This document shows, piece after piece, positions 9,237 to 20,043 of a DNA stretch of 64,000 bases (the first letter of the stretch is position 1; each line of letters begins with the position of its first letter). This DNA comes from Rhodocytophaga aerolata (GTDB lineage: Bacteria; Bacteroidota; Bacteroidia; Cytophagales; 172606-1), in NCBI RefSeq assembly GCF_030503435.1, contig NZ_JAUKPO010000004.1:365891-429890 (forward strand), written 5' to 3'. The position numbers and the translations under genes were made by a program. The notes under the pieces are model-generated. The model was not told the origin of the DNA and ran no database searches. It saw only the letters and a list, made by a program, of their open reading frames with translations.

Positions 9237-9685
9237 TGTTTTAGAGGTTTCAACTATAGGCCATCCATTGTTATAGGTACTTACTTTTTATCGGTGAATC
9301 CGGAAAACCGGGCCTATGGGCGTTGTGCAATCCAAAGGCCTGCAATTAGTGTATGGGCTATTTGCTTTATAGCAAAGTTTATATAAAGCTGTGTTTCAGT
9401 GAATTTACACATTTACTTCTACATTTTTAACAGAAACTTTACAAATAATATAGATATAGACGGCTACCTGTTCTTATTATTGTGAGATCTTAAAAAATGT
9501 ATGCTATAATCTGGAAGTAAAGGTTAAAAATTCACGGTAATTGGGCAAACAAAACTTGGTGAAAGGTAATTTCTGTACGCTGAATTGTCAGTATTCATCA
9601 TTTAACTGATTTACCCTTTAGCAGGTAAAACAAAAAATGCTGCATGAGTAGCATACAGCATGGAATACTCGCAAGCAGAAGGAGT
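9237..9685. other. Gene-free stretch between GAF-domain gene and hom
   Basis: 449 bases with no convincing coding frame. The part next to 9236 should hold the promoter of the GAF-domain gene; the part next to 9686 holds the hom terminator (9632-9661). A long A/T-rich leader of some 200 bases lies between and shows no conserved RNA fold I recognise. Confidence 0.4.
9632..9661 (-). terminator. Terminator of the metY-metX-hom operon
   Basis: Read on the minus strand: stem ATGCTG/CAGCAT (9656-9661 with 9637-9642) followed by six T. It lies 25 bases after the hom stop codon. Confidence 0.7.
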
Positions 9686-10936
9686 TTAAGTAAGTTGCAA
9701 GCTTACCTCTGTTGGCTGTTTAAGTTTCTGCTCTTCAACCCGTTGGAATGTATTACCTGTTGCTGCAATAAATATGTTGCGCCCGGCTAACTCCTCTTTT
9801 ATGGCAGCTAATTTAGCAATATATACGATGCCAATTACATAATTAAAATGCTTGCCGGAATACTTTTCGGATATGTCTTTGAACTGCAACAACTCCACCT
9901 CTTCTTTCTGATGATAGCGCAGATAAACCTCCAGGTACACATCATTGCTAAAGGTAATATCATGATGTTGGGCCAGTTTTTTGTATTCGTACCTGTAATG
10001 ATAGGTAGAAGCAGAAATATCGGAAAGGACCGCTGAGCCAGTAGGGTGGCCTCCGGCACCTTTGCCCATAAAAAATTGCCTGTCGGCAAAAGCAGCCTCT
10101 ACGGTTACCCCATTGTATTCATTTTCCACATTGTAGAGGTACTCTTCTTTTTTAACGAACTGCGGAATTACCAAGGCGGCAATACTTTTCTCGGCAATTT
10201 TGCGTACCGAAGCTACCAGCTTTATTTTATATCCTTTCTCTTTGGCAAACTGAATATCGTAGTCCGACAGATTTTGTATGCCATAATTAAATAATTTTTC
10301 TGGTTTTACAATTGTACCGTAAGCATGGGTTATCAGAATACATAATTTGTTTAAAGCATCAAACCCTCCTACATCCAGGGTAGGGTCAGTTTCGGCAAAA
10401 CCTAGGTCCTGGGCTTGTTTTAAAGCGGTATGGTAGCTAAGGTTTTCATTAAATATTTTAGATAAAATATAGTTAGAAGAGCCATTCATGATACCACTAA
10501 CAGAATACAATAATTCATTGTCGTAGTACTCTTCCAGGTTGCGGATGATCGGAATACTGCCACAGGCCGAAGCTTCATACAGCAGGGAAGTATTGTATTT
10601 ATTTTGCAAATAAACCAGCTCTTCTAAATGTTCGGCGAGCATCTTTTTATTGGCTGTTACTACAGTTTTGCCTTTTTTTAAAGCAGTGGTCACAATATCA
10701 TAGGCTTCGTCAGCATTGTTAATAAGTTCTACGACCAGGTTAATTTCCGGATCTTCCAGAATATCGTCTTTATCAAATGTAAAATACCGGTTGTCAATGG
10801 GTCGGGCTTTGGTGCGGTCTTTCACACAAATGCGGCTGACTTCTGCGCGGAATCCTTCACTTTTTTCGAGTATATCGTACAAGCCCTGGCCTACACAACC
10901 AAAGCCGAACAAGCCTATTTTTACGTGTTTATTCAT
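9686..10936 (-). CDS. hom: Homoserine dehydrogenase
   Basis: Reduces aspartate semialdehyde to homoserine, the branch point for methionine and threonine. The 416-residue protein opens with the Rossmann motif GLFGFGCVGQG. It continues with TANKKMLAEH and YEASACGSIPIIRNL of the catalytic domain, and GFAETDPTLDVGGFDA, which carries the family's substrate-binding and catalytic residues. The C-terminal part is short, and I cannot see a complete ACT regulatory domain, so feedback control by threonine is uncertain. It is the third gene behind the SAM riboswitch (metY-metX-hom), after a terminator-like hairpin that may lower its expression relative to metX. Confidence 0.93.
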   Translation of the reverse strand: MNKHVKIGLFGFGCVGQGLYDILEKSEGFRAEVSRICVKDRTKARPIDNRYFTFDKDDILEDPEINLVVELINNADEAYDIVTTALKKGKTVVTANKKMLAEHLEELVYLQNKYNTSLLYEASACGSIPIIRNLEEYYDNELLYSVSGIMNGSSNYILSKIFNENLSYHTALKQAQDLGFAETDPTLDVGGFDALNKLCILITHAYGTIVKPEKLFNYGIQNLSDYDIQFAKEKGYKIKLVASVRKIAEKSIAALVIPQFVKKEEYLYNVENEYNGVTVEAAFADRQFFMGKGAGGHPTGSAVLSDISASTYHYRYEYKKLAQHHDITFSNDVYLEVYLRYHQKEEVELLQFKDISEKYSGKHFNYVIGIVYIAKLAAIKEELAGRNIFIAATGNTFQRVEEQKLKQPTEVSLQLT

Positions 10937-10967
10937 TCGTCGTAATAAGTTTGGTAAAGGGGTAAAA

Positions 10968-10996
10968 TAAAAAATAGCTGTTGTTTACGCAGCTAT
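10968..10996 (-). terminator. Intra-operon terminator-like hairpin between metX and hom
   Basis: On the minus strand: stem ATAGCTG/CAGCTAT (10990-10996 with 10974-10980), loop CGTAAACAA, then six T and a second T-rich run. It follows the metX stop by 5 bases. The stem is only 7 bp, so partial termination is likelier than a full stop. Confidence 0.6.
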
Positions 10997-11001
10997 GCAA
11001 A

Positions 11002-12036
11002 TTATCTGTCTATTTTAATATTAGCTGTCAGAAAAGATTTGTATAAACTCGCAATCTGCGGACATTCTATCAGAAAACCATCATGGCCATATAAAGATTC
11101 AATTTCGTCATAATGGGCATCGGCAATGTAACTCGCCAGTAGCTTTTGTTCTTCTATTGGAAAAAGCAAATCGGTTTTTATGCCAAGCACCAGGGTTTTG
11201 GCTTTTACTTTAGCCAAGGCTTTAATGACGCTTCCTCTTCCCCGCCCTACATTATGTGAATCCATGGCTTTAGACAGTATCCAGTAAGAAAAGGCATTAA
11301 ACCGTTTCACCAGTTTGTCTCCCTGATACCGCTGGTAAGAAGATGCCGGAAAATGATCTTGTTGTTCTACGTTGTAGTTCGTCTGCGTTTTCAGATAGGT
11401 ATCGTAGTTCCGGTAAGACAGCAGCGCCATAGAGCGGGCAGCCTTCATACCTGCGTGTCCGGCATCTGGGCGGCGTTCTTGCCAGGTTGGGTCTACTTCT
11501 ATTGCCATCCGTTGCGATTCGTTAAAGGCAATACCCCAGGCAGAATGCTGGGCATTTGTAGCGATAAGCACCAGGTTTTCGATGAGGTCTGGTTCCATAA
11601 TTGCCCACTCCAAGGCTTGTTGTCCACCTAAGGAACCGCCAATGCAGGTATGAATTTTAAGAATGCCGAGTTCTCTTCTGAGTAAATCCAAAACCTTTAC
11701 CATGTCGCGGATAGTAACGAATGGGAAATTATGGTAATACCGTTCATCAGATACGGGATCAACGGAAAGCGGGCCGGTGGTTCCATAGTGCGATCCCAGA
11801 ATGTTTGCACAGATAATGAAATGGTGCGTAGGATCAAAGAGTTTTCCATGACCAACTAACCCTTTCCACCAGTCTTCCACATTTGAATTGGCCGTGAGGG
11901 CATGGCATACCCATATTACATTGTCTTGTGTTGGACTCAGGGTGCCGAAATAACTGTAAACAACCTGGACTCTGGGCAAGATAACGCCAGACTCCAGTAA
12001 AAAGGGCTGCTGATAATTGAACTGTTTATGCTCCAA
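11002..12036 (-). CDS. metX: Homoserine O-acetyltransferase
   Basis: An alpha/beta hydrolase-fold acyltransferase that activates homoserine for sulfhydrylation, using acetyl-CoA (succinyl-CoA in some MetX homologues). The 344 residues show VCHALTANSNVEDWW, the DPTHHFIICANILGS region, and the nucleophile Ser135 in the elbow CIGGSLGGQQALEWA. Near the end the catalytic His lies in YGHDGFLIE, with an Asp upstream in the GIKTDLLFP strand. Length is slightly below the usual 350-380. It is second in the metY-metX-hom operon; with MetY downstream of it in the pathway, it points to direct sulfhydrylation for methionine synthesis. Confidence 0.94.
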   Translation of the reverse strand: MEHKQFNYQQPFLLESGVILPRVQVVYSYFGTLSPTQDNVIWVCHALTANSNVEDWWKGLVGHGKLFDPTHHFIICANILGSHYGTTGPLSVDPVSDERYYHNFPFVTIRDMVKVLDLLRRELGILKIHTCIGGSLGGQQALEWAIMEPDLIENLVLIATNAQHSAWGIAFNESQRMAIEVDPTWQERRPDAGHAGMKAARSMALLSYRNYDTYLKTQTNYNVEQQDHFPASSYQRYQGDKLVKRFNAFSYWILSKAMDSHNVGRGRGSVIKALAKVKAKTLVLGIKTDLLFPIEEQKLLASYIADAHYDEIESLYGHDGFLIECPQIASLYKSFLTANIKIDR

Positions 12037-12060
12037 TGATAATAGGCGTTTAGAGTTAAT

Positions 12061-12098
12061 TGGATAGTATTTCTGAAGATGTCCAGAAATACTATCCA
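12061..12098 (-). other. Perfect 15-bp hairpin between metY and metX
   Basis: 12061-12075 pairs perfectly with 12084-12098 around an 8-base loop (TGGATAGTATTTCTG / CAGAAATACTATCCA). No T run follows on the minus strand, so it is not a simple terminator. Within the metY-metX transcript it would form a very stable stem just after the metY stop, as expected for an mRNA-stability or processing element. Confidence 0.7.
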
Positions 12099-12106
12099 GT
12101 ATTTAT

Positions 12107-13656
<1,550 letters not shown>

Positions 13657-13759
13657 TTTATATTTCCTAACACTGATTAGGTAGGATTTAGCACCTTTCT
13701 TCGTGTAAGTAGGTTGCCAGAAGTTCTCAGAGCCTAGTCTCTCCCTTCTTCTTTATAAA
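13657..13759 (-). promoter_or_regulatory. SAM-I riboswitch upstream of metY
   Basis: On the minus strand the aptamer core is recognisable. A P1 stem pairs TTTATA (13754-13759) with TATAAA (13657-13662). A kink-turn-side AAGAAGAAGGGAGAGACT follows, then the conserved GGCAACC (13712-13718) and AAGGTGCTAAATCC (13684-13697). A P4 stem CCTAA/TTAGG closes just before P1. The order, spacing and about 103-base length match SAM-I. The position ahead of metY-metX-hom is the expected one: binding of S-adenosylmethionine should lower expression of methionine synthesis. Fold assigned by eye. Confidence 0.88.
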
Positions 13760-13964
13760 CCAACTACTGGTTGAGGGTAATTGATTATGAGGGGCAATTA
13801 TAGGAATGTATTTTTATATTTCAAAATTGCTGTGGTCTTTTTTTACTGCTTCCAGTCCCGCAGACTCAACGATTGAACTGATAAAATGTATACCTAGCCA
13901 GGGGAAAAGTAAACAGCTTTTATTTCTTTAACAGAAAGAATAGTAAATTCTAAATAGAAGAACG

Positions 13965-13972
13965 TACTTTTG
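13965..13972 (+). promoter_or_regulatory. Possible -7 promoter box (TACTTTTG)
   Basis: Exact match to the Bacteroidota -7 consensus TAnnTTTG, 58 bases ahead of the start at 14031. No good -33 TTTG box is seen at the right spacing, so this is tentative. Confidence 0.3.
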
Positions 13973-14030
13973 CATGTAGTTTGTTAAACTATTTCTGACC
14001 TCCATTCCTAGTAATTTTTCAGATTTACGT

Positions 14031-14597
14031 ATGATGATTAACAGTTTTTTATTCCTGATTGCCTTTATCTTTTCTGCTTTTGGAGCGGATCAAAACAAAT
14101 TAGTAAAGATTAAATTAACCAAAGAAATAATTGTTTACCTGCCGGCTGATTTCACTCCCATGACGGACGATGATCTGGCAAATAAATATTTTACTTACCG
14201 GAAACCTACGGCCATGTATACCAACCCCGACCGGGTGGTAGATTTTGGCCTCAACATTACTGAAACCCGTTGGCGGCAAGAAGACCTTCCATTGTTGAAA
14301 AAGTTTTACAAATCTGGTATTGCCAAGATGTATACCAACGTCAATTTTATTCAGGATACCATTCAGACGATCAATAAGAGAGAGTATGTTGTTTTTGAGT
14401 TTGTTTCTGAGTTAAAAGAAGAGGAAGCAAATGCAGCCCAGAGAGGTTCAGCAGTAAAACAATATTCATACATGCAATATACAGTTAAAGATAACCGGGT
14501 ACATGTGTTCAACTTTACCTGTCCATCGCAGATTAGGGCTAAATGGCAGCAAACAGCCCATGATGTCATGCAGACAATAAAAATTGCTGATAAGTAA
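14031..14597 (+). CDS. Exported hypothetical protein
   Basis: 188 residues. A typical signal peptide covers about residues 1-19 (MMINSFLFLIAFIFSAFGA, cleavage near AFGA). The mature part has alternating strands with a VKIKLTKEIIVYLPADF opening and a repeated pattern of charged and aromatic residues, similar to small periplasmic proteins of PsbP-like shape, but I cannot assign a family. No lipobox cysteine. A bidirectional terminator overlaps its stop codon region. Function unknown. Confidence 0.65.
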   Translation: MMINSFLFLIAFIFSAFGADQNKLVKIKLTKEIIVYLPADFTPMTDDDLANKYFTYRKPTAMYTNPDRVVDFGLNITETRWRQEDLPLLKKFYKSGIAKMYTNVNFIQDTIQTINKREYVVFEFVSELKEEEANAAQRGSAVKQYSYMQYTVKDNRVHVFNFTCPSQIRAKWQQTAHDVMQTIKIADK

Positions 14598-14622
14598 AAA
14601 AAGCCCAAGTTGGGCTTTTTTA
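14596..14622. terminator. Bidirectional terminator between convergent genes
   Basis: Stem AAAAAAGCCCA/TGGGCTTTTTT with a 4-base loop. A run on the left, T run on the right, so it serves both the exported protein gene (14031-14597) and the histidine kinase gene that ends at 14652 on the other strand. Confidence 0.9.
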
Positions 14623-14651
14623 TTGGCATAGGTGGATTAAATAAGTGCTAT

Positions 14652-15923
14652 TTATAAAGTATGGTTAAAAAACTTGAGACTGAAAGTAGTACCTTCGCCC
14701 CAGGTGGATTTAATCCGGATTTCGCCATTTAACTTTTGTACGGCCTCTTTTACAATATATAACCCCAGGCCTGAACCCTTGGCATCGTCAGAAGCCCGGT
14801 AGAACATATCGAATATCTTGGTTTGGTGTTCTTGTTGTATGCCTCTTCCATTATCAATCACTTCTATACAACAGTACTTATTGGTAACATTTATCCGCAC
14901 TTCTATAAACGGATGTTCCTGATGCATGCGGTGATAAGCTATAGCATTGGAAATCAGGTTATTTAATACCACTTTTATCCGGCTGATATCCGACACAAAT
15001 GGTCTTGCCTGCTTGATAGTTAAGATAAAATCAATTTTTTCAGCACCGGGAATAAAGCGCAGTGAGTCAAATATTTCGGTTACTACCTCTTTCAGGTCTA
15101 TTTCTTCTGTATTAATTGGCTGCCTGGAATTTCTGGAAAGATCTACAATTTCTTTGATGAAGTTATCCATGCGGTTTACACTGCTTCGGATCATTTCCAG
15201 GTACGTTCTGACGGCATCCTGATCCGTCTCCTGCTGAATAATATAGATCAACCCCAGGATAGACCGCAGAGGCGCCCGTAAATCATGTGAGGTGCTGTAA
15301 ACAAAGCGCTCCAGCTCTTCACTTTTTTTCCGCAATCTTTCTTCGGTGGCGTTTCTGTGAGACAGGTCTACCAACTGTAACAGAAATTGCCTGGCTGTTC
15401 CGAAATGGTCTCTGAGTGTTTTTGATTTAACCAAGACACATCTGTTTGCCTGGCCGTTTACTGACAAATAGATTTCGGTTTCGGTTGTATCTTTCCCGGA
15501 AAGTAAGGCCTGGTCTTTTAAGGAAAGTAGGTTGGCTATATAATCTTCCTGAACAAACTCCAGAAAAGTTTTACCGGTATAAGCCGTTGCCGGCAATCCA
15601 GTAAACTCATTCATACTGCTATTTACTACACTAATCTGAAAGTCTGTATCACAAATGATTGTAGGAAAAGGAAGCTGATTAATGTCCATAGTATAGCTGG
15701 TATTTCCTGGCGAAACAACACCTACCTGAACCACTGTATCTTCACTATGCCGGACGGCTAGCCTGCTTTTATTGTTGACTGATTTTTCTGTATGGTCATT
15801 TTCGGTTGTTTCTTCAGAAACTAAGTCGATGCCAAAACCTGCTTCCCCGGCAGGGTCTTTTACTACCGATATATAAGAAATTGTACGTGGTTCAATCGTA
15901 GATATTTTGTTTCCCATAGTCAT
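14652..15923 (-). CDS. PAS-domain sensor histidine kinase, soluble
   Basis: 423 residues, no membrane segment, so a cytoplasmic sensor. A PAS domain lies at about 85-200 (FPTIICDTDFQISVVNSSMNE). The dimerisation domain carries the phospho-accepting His in YSTSHDLRAPLRSILG (about residue 214). The ATPase domain shows the N box LNNLISNAIAYHR, G1 box DNGRGIQ and G2 box GSGLGLYIV, all intact, so it should be active. The first 80 residues have no family I recognise. No response regulator gene is adjacent, so it is an orphan kinase; the signal and partner are unknown. Confidence 0.85.
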   Translation of the reverse strand: MTMGNKISTIEPRTISYISVVKDPAGEAGFGIDLVSEETTENDHTEKSVNNKSRLAVRHSEDTVVQVGVVSPGNTSYTMDINQLPFPTIICDTDFQISVVNSSMNEFTGLPATAYTGKTFLEFVQEDYIANLLSLKDQALLSGKDTTETEIYLSVNGQANRCVLVKSKTLRDHFGTARQFLLQLVDLSHRNATEERLRKKSEELERFVYSTSHDLRAPLRSILGLIYIIQQETDQDAVRTYLEMIRSSVNRMDNFIKEIVDLSRNSRQPINTEEIDLKEVVTEIFDSLRFIPGAEKIDFILTIKQARPFVSDISRIKVVLNNLISNAIAYHRMHQEHPFIEVRINVTNKYCCIEVIDNGRGIQQEHQTKIFDMFYRASDDAKGSGLGLYIVKEAVQKLNGEIRIKSTWGEGTTFSLKFFNHTL

Positions 15924-16351
15924 TACATAGTTAAATATAGCTCCATACTCATGTCTTTCTACCTCTGCCCTCCGGCTTGAACTACACTCTATAGAACGAA
16001 GGTACCTAGTGGATGTTATCTAAAGAAATCGAACGGTTTTATAATAAACCTTGCAACTAGTTGTACCACGCAAGTTTGATGGCTCAAAATTGCATTTATC
16101 ACATAAATCCTACATTCAAATTTAAATCTGGCACCTGAAACCTGGCACTTACGGTAAACGGTTGTTTTTTGTATAAACTGCTCCTGTTTGGTAAGATTCG
16201 CCTATTTTGCCTGGCATTGGCAGTTAAAAAAATACCTCTGAAAATTTTATTTCCTTACATAATACCCGGTAAGAGAAAAATTATACGTAGCTAACGTTAA
16301 AAAATAAGCTATACGTACAAATACAGGGTAGAAAGGCAAGTACAGGTTTAA
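15924..16351. other. Gene-free stretch upstream of the histidine kinase gene
   Basis: 428 bases without a coding frame. It must carry the promoter of the kinase gene on the minus strand. A short direct repeat, CTGGCAC, occurs twice with 14-base periodicity near 16130-16150; I see no known fold. Confidence 0.4.
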
Positions 16352-16537
16352 TTACTGAGGCATCCGTGAAACAGAAGCAGATTTAATGGCATTTTCAGCA
16401 TTAGGTTGACTAGCAGCACAGGTGCCGCAGCCTTTTGCGCAACCTTGATCTTTTGCTTTAAAGGCATTTCTTAACTGGCTGAGCAGATACCCAACAGCTC
16501 CGATAAACAATATGCCAATAACTATAGCTTCTACCAT
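16352..16537 (-). CDS. FeoB-associated Cys-rich membrane protein
   Basis: 61 residues. An N-terminal membrane helix (about 3-22, AIVIGILFIGAVGYLLSQL) is followed by a basic stretch and a cysteine cluster CAKGCGTC at about residues 33-40. This is the layout of the small FeoB-associated Cys-rich family, usually encoded beside the ferrous iron transporter FeoB. No feoA or feoB gene is present anywhere in this window, so here the gene is an orphan. It stands 80 bases downstream of the inositol monophosphatase-like gene on the same strand and may share its transcript. Confidence 0.75.
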   Translation of the reverse strand: MVEAIVIGILFIGAVGYLLSQLRNAFKAKDQGCAKGCGTCAASQPNAENAIKSASVSRMPQ

Positions 16538-16617
16538 TTCATTCGTGATTAATATGGCCGTTAACAGAATTACTTCTTAAAAGCCTAAAAAGTTCACCGG
16601 AAAGCATGGTTTGTGGG

Positions 16618-17412
16618 TCAATCATTTTTCCAATGTTTGTTAATAAGTTTCAGCATATCATCTCCAATATGTCCGGAGGCAATTAAGCGGCCACCAAATA
16701 TGTAGTTATCTTTTCCATCAAAATCCGTTACTTTTCCTCCGGCTTCCTGTACCAGTAATATTCCAGCTGCCACATCCCAGGCATTTAAATTATACTCATA
16801 AAACGCCTCAAACCGCCCGGCAGCTACATAGGCTAGATCTGTGGCAGCTGAACCTAACCGGCGTACGCCATGCGACTTCTGCATAAACTCTTTCAGAACA
16901 GCCAGGTAAATATCCATTTTGCCATGGGCATTATACGGAAATCCGGTAGCAATCAGGCTATCGTTGACAGAGCTAGCCTGAGAAACTTTGATAGGCTTGC
17001 CATTACAATAAGCTCCTCCCCCTTTCCAGGCATAAAAACATTCCTTCAGATTCAACTCGTACACAACGCCTACTAACAGTTGGCCCTCATGCAGCAATGC
17101 AATACTGATGGCATACGGTGGTAAACCATGTACAAAATTGGTAGTTCCATCCAGAGGATCTATTATCCAATTGGTTGTTTCTGAACGGTAATCGGAAGTG
17201 CCCTCTTCCCCGATGAATCCCGCATCTGGCAAAATGCCGGTTAATCCCTGAATAATGGCTTTTTCAGCTTCTTTATCTACATACGACACCAGATTATTTG
17301 TTCCTTTATATTCAAGTTTACTGACATCGAACGAGGCAGCTTCCTGCGATATAAAAGCCCCTACCTGATGGGCTAACTCTACTACTTGCTGGCAAATGGC
17401 TTCCAGATTCAC
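16618..17412 (-). CDS. Inositol monophosphatase family protein
   Basis: 264 residues matching the Mg-dependent, Li-sensitive phosphatase family (inositol monophosphatase/SuhB). The metal-binding motifs are intact: GEEGTS around residue 68, WIIDPLDGTTNFVHG near 80-95, and NAWDVAAGILLVQEAGG near 210-226. The family hydrolyses inositol 1-phosphate or related sugar phosphates; in bacteria SuhB also has an RNA-polymerase-associated role. The natural substrate cannot be told from sequence. Confidence 0.9.
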   Translation of the reverse strand: MNLEAICQQVVELAHQVGAFISQEAASFDVSKLEYKGTNNLVSYVDKEAEKAIIQGLTGILPDAGFIGEEGTSDYRSETTNWIIDPLDGTTNFVHGLPPYAISIALLHEGQLLVGVVYELNLKECFYAWKGGGAYCNGKPIKVSQASSVNDSLIATGFPYNAHGKMDIYLAVLKEFMQKSHGVRRLGSAATDLAYVAAGRFEAFYEYNLNAWDVAAGILLVQEAGGKVTDFDGKDNYIFGGRLIASGHIGDDMLKLINKHWKND

Positions 17413-17473
17413 AATTTTTGAGGTTTGTTAATTAAAAAATACGAAAACAATAGTAATAAATTACGACTGAAAT

Positions 17474-19186
17474 TTAACCAGCTACGGCTCTTTTTTTCTG
17501 AAAAGCAATCCGTGCTTTCACCAGTACCGATAACAGCAGTAAGGGAGCAATAAAACTGGCGATACGTCCTAAATAGTCGCCGTTTTTTACATAGAACGTA
17601 ATAGTCTGGTTGCTCCGGATAGTTGCATTTACCACATCTGGCACCCAGTACTCAGTTGGATACAAGATGTCGCCCCGCTGATTAATAAAGCCAGATATAC
17701 CAGTATTGGCAGAACGGGCTATGCTCCGGCGGGTTTCAATGGCTCTAAGCGAAGCATAGGCCAGATGCTGTTTGTGCCCAGGTGTGTTTCCCCACCACCC
17801 ATCATTGGTGATAATAGCAATAAAATCAGCCCCATTTCTAATATAATTTGTCATGAAATCGCCATACACCGACTCATAGCAAATAGCCGGTGCAAGACCT
17901 ATCCCATCATTATTGGCAAATACAGTGCGTTCTTCCTGTTTACCGTATCCTCCCGAAGTGCCTCCCAGATTAAATATCAGATCAGTTAAAAAGCCAAAAA
18001 CAGCCGGATATGGCATTAGTTCAACACCAGGCACCAGTTTAGATTTATGGTATAGTTGCGCAGGTTTGTTACCTTCCAGAAACACAGCTGTATTGAATAC
18101 ATCATAATAGCCTACATCTTTTCGAAAACGCGCAGTAGGAGTAGCGGCTTTTTTGTTTTCATAGATGGTATAGCTTGTAATTCCAGTGAGCAAAGAGAGT
18201 TGTGGGTGTTTTTGTACAAAAGTTTTAATTTGCTGTAGGATAGGTTCTTGCTCCAAAGTAGCTTCCTGGTAAAGTCCATCAATGGCAGTTTCAGGCCATA
18301 ACACAAATCTGGTTTTGGGTGTAATCTGGCTTTCCGATAAAGAAATAAACCGTTCTACCTGTTGCTCGAAAGGAATAAAGTTTTCAGTGCCTACAAATTT
18401 TTCGGAAAAGGGATCTATGTTCGGCTGAACAACTACAAACTCTACCTCTTTGCCTTTTTCAACATAGGTTTCATACAAATAATAGGAATACACTATTGGA
18501 AATAACATTACTAGCAAGGCATAAATATCCCCACCCAACCTGGCTGTTTTGGTATACACACCTTTGTGTTTCACTAATGCAAAGTAGACTGTAAAGTTGG
18601 CTAACCAGATCCACAGAGTTCCTCCCAGCACGCCAGTAAATTCATACCACTGTACCCATTCAGGCGTGTACAGAAATCCATTGCCCAGCGTAAGCCATGG
18701 CCACGAAAGATCCCAGTTCAGGTGGATGAACTCAAAAACAATCCAGTAGAATACCAGAGAAATATAGCCGAATTTCTCGTTGCTGCGGGCTTTAGTAAAG
18801 CGGAAGAGTATAAGTGGAATGGTTTGCAGAAAAGCATTCGCCAGCATAGCAAATATGCCACCAATAGCTGTAGAATTGTATACCCACCAGGTTGTTAGAA
18901 TATTCCACACCAGTAAGGTTATATAGGCATACAGGAAAAAAGTACGGCCGGGCTTTGGCACATTCTTTTTCACCAGATGTGATTCCAGCCGCAGTAAGGG
19001 CACAAATGCAAACAATAAAAAAAAGGCCATGGGTTTAGCCATCCAGCCGGTGGAAAGCAGCACGCCACTTAACACTGATAGCCACAGGAAATAATACCTG
19101 CTATTTCTGACCTTCGACCACGATAACGATTTCACCTTTGATAGTTTTTTCTGAATAATACGTAATAATTTCCAAAATAGAGCCAT
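17474..19186 (-). CDS. lnt: Apolipoprotein N-acyltransferase
   Basis: Adds the third acyl chain to the N-terminal Cys of lipoproteins in the inner membrane. The first half holds several hydrophobic segments; the second half is a nitrilase-like domain with the catalytic Glu in FVLWPETAID, a Lys in YHKSKLVPGVE and the catalytic Cys in APAICYESVYGDF. A last membrane segment lies near the C-terminus. The full frame gives 570 residues and overlaps the end of rsmI by 86 bases. A GTG at 19135 is a plausible later start with less overlap and would still keep the first membrane segment. Confidence 0.9.
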   Translation of the reverse strand: MALFWKLLRIIQKKLSKVKSLSWSKVRNSRYYFLWLSVLSGVLLSTGWMAKPMAFFLLFAFVPLLRLESHLVKKNVPKPGRTFFLYAYITLLVWNILTTWWVYNSTAIGGIFAMLANAFLQTIPLILFRFTKARSNEKFGYISLVFYWIVFEFIHLNWDLSWPWLTLGNGFLYTPEWVQWYEFTGVLGGTLWIWLANFTVYFALVKHKGVYTKTARLGGDIYALLVMLFPIVYSYYLYETYVEKGKEVEFVVVQPNIDPFSEKFVGTENFIPFEQQVERFISLSESQITPKTRFVLWPETAIDGLYQEATLEQEPILQQIKTFVQKHPQLSLLTGITSYTIYENKKAATPTARFRKDVGYYDVFNTAVFLEGNKPAQLYHKSKLVPGVELMPYPAVFGFLTDLIFNLGGTSGGYGKQEERTVFANNDGIGLAPAICYESVYGDFMTNYIRNGADFIAIITNDGWWGNTPGHKQHLAYASLRAIETRRSIARSANTGISGFINQRGDILYPTEYWVPDVVNATIRSNQTITFYVKNGDYLGRIASFIAPLLLLSVLVKARIAFQKKRAVAG

Positions 19187-19781
19187 TTACTGTTTCTTCA
19201 AAAACTTTGGTAAGTTCTCTGGAAACAGATGCCTGCCTTTCCGGGCCAAAATATTGATTAAATTGTTCCAGCGTTTTAAGCAACCGGTGAGGCGATTCGT
19301 AAAAAATCATGGTCCGCTCTTCAGTTGACAAAAACTCTAGCCTGGTTTGCCGCCCTTTTTTCTGAGGTAAAAAACCCTCAAATACAAACTTATCTGCCGG
19401 CAATCCTGATTTTACCAGGGCAGGCACAAAGGCAGTAGGCCCAGGTAAACACTCCACTTTCAGTTGATGTTGCAGGCAGGCTCGTACCAGCAGAAAGCCG
19501 GGGTCCGAAATAGTAGGTGTTCCCGCATCCGAGACCAGAGCCATTTTCTCGCCGTTTTCCATCCGCTTCACCAGACTGTGTACGGTCTGGTGTTCGTTGA
19601 AGGCATGGTAGCTTTGCAAGGGCTTCTGAATTTGCAGATGCTTTAATAAGTGCACCGTATTCCTGGTATCTTCTGCCAAAATAATATTTACCTCATTCAA
19701 AATCCGTATCGCCCGCAACGTGATATCTTCCATATTGCCAATCGGGGTGGGTACTACATATAATGAGGTTTCCAGGTGCAT
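19101..19781 (-). CDS. rsmI: 16S rRNA (cytidine1402-2'-O)-methyltransferase
   Basis: RsmI methylates the ribose of C1402 in the ribosomal decoding centre. The 226-residue protein begins with the family hallmark LYVVPTPIGNMEDITLRA, followed by ILAEDTRNTVHLLKHL and VSDAGTPTISDPGFLLV, the S-adenosylmethionine site of this tetrapyrrole-methylase fold. YESPHRLLKTL and the ending GEIVIVVEG are also typical. Its 3' end overlaps the lnt frame, which suggests translational coupling. Confidence 0.94.
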   Translation of the reverse strand: MHLETSLYVVPTPIGNMEDITLRAIRILNEVNIILAEDTRNTVHLLKHLQIQKPLQSYHAFNEHQTVHSLVKRMENGEKMALVSDAGTPTISDPGFLLVRACLQHQLKVECLPGPTAFVPALVKSGLPADKFVFEGFLPQKKGRQTRLEFLSTEERTMIFYESPHRLLKTLEQFNQYFGPERQASVSRELTKVFEETVNGSILEIITYYSEKTIKGEIVIVVEGQK

Positions 19782-20043
19782 ACATTCAACAATTATGTTT
19801 GGTAGTAAGTAAGTATAACTTAAAAATCTTGGTTGTTAACTCTTGTCTATTTTTTTCTACGATAATCCTTTGTTTACGGACATTAGATAAAGATTAAAAG
19901 TTCTTTTCAAGAAAAAGCATATTTTTAGCAATAATTTTCATAACTTTCTAAATTCAGTATACGGACCAGACCGCAGAACTTTATAGACTCACCTTTGGTT
20001 ACTAGTTTTAAGGTTTTGAGTTTATACCATGAAGGAGTAGCTT

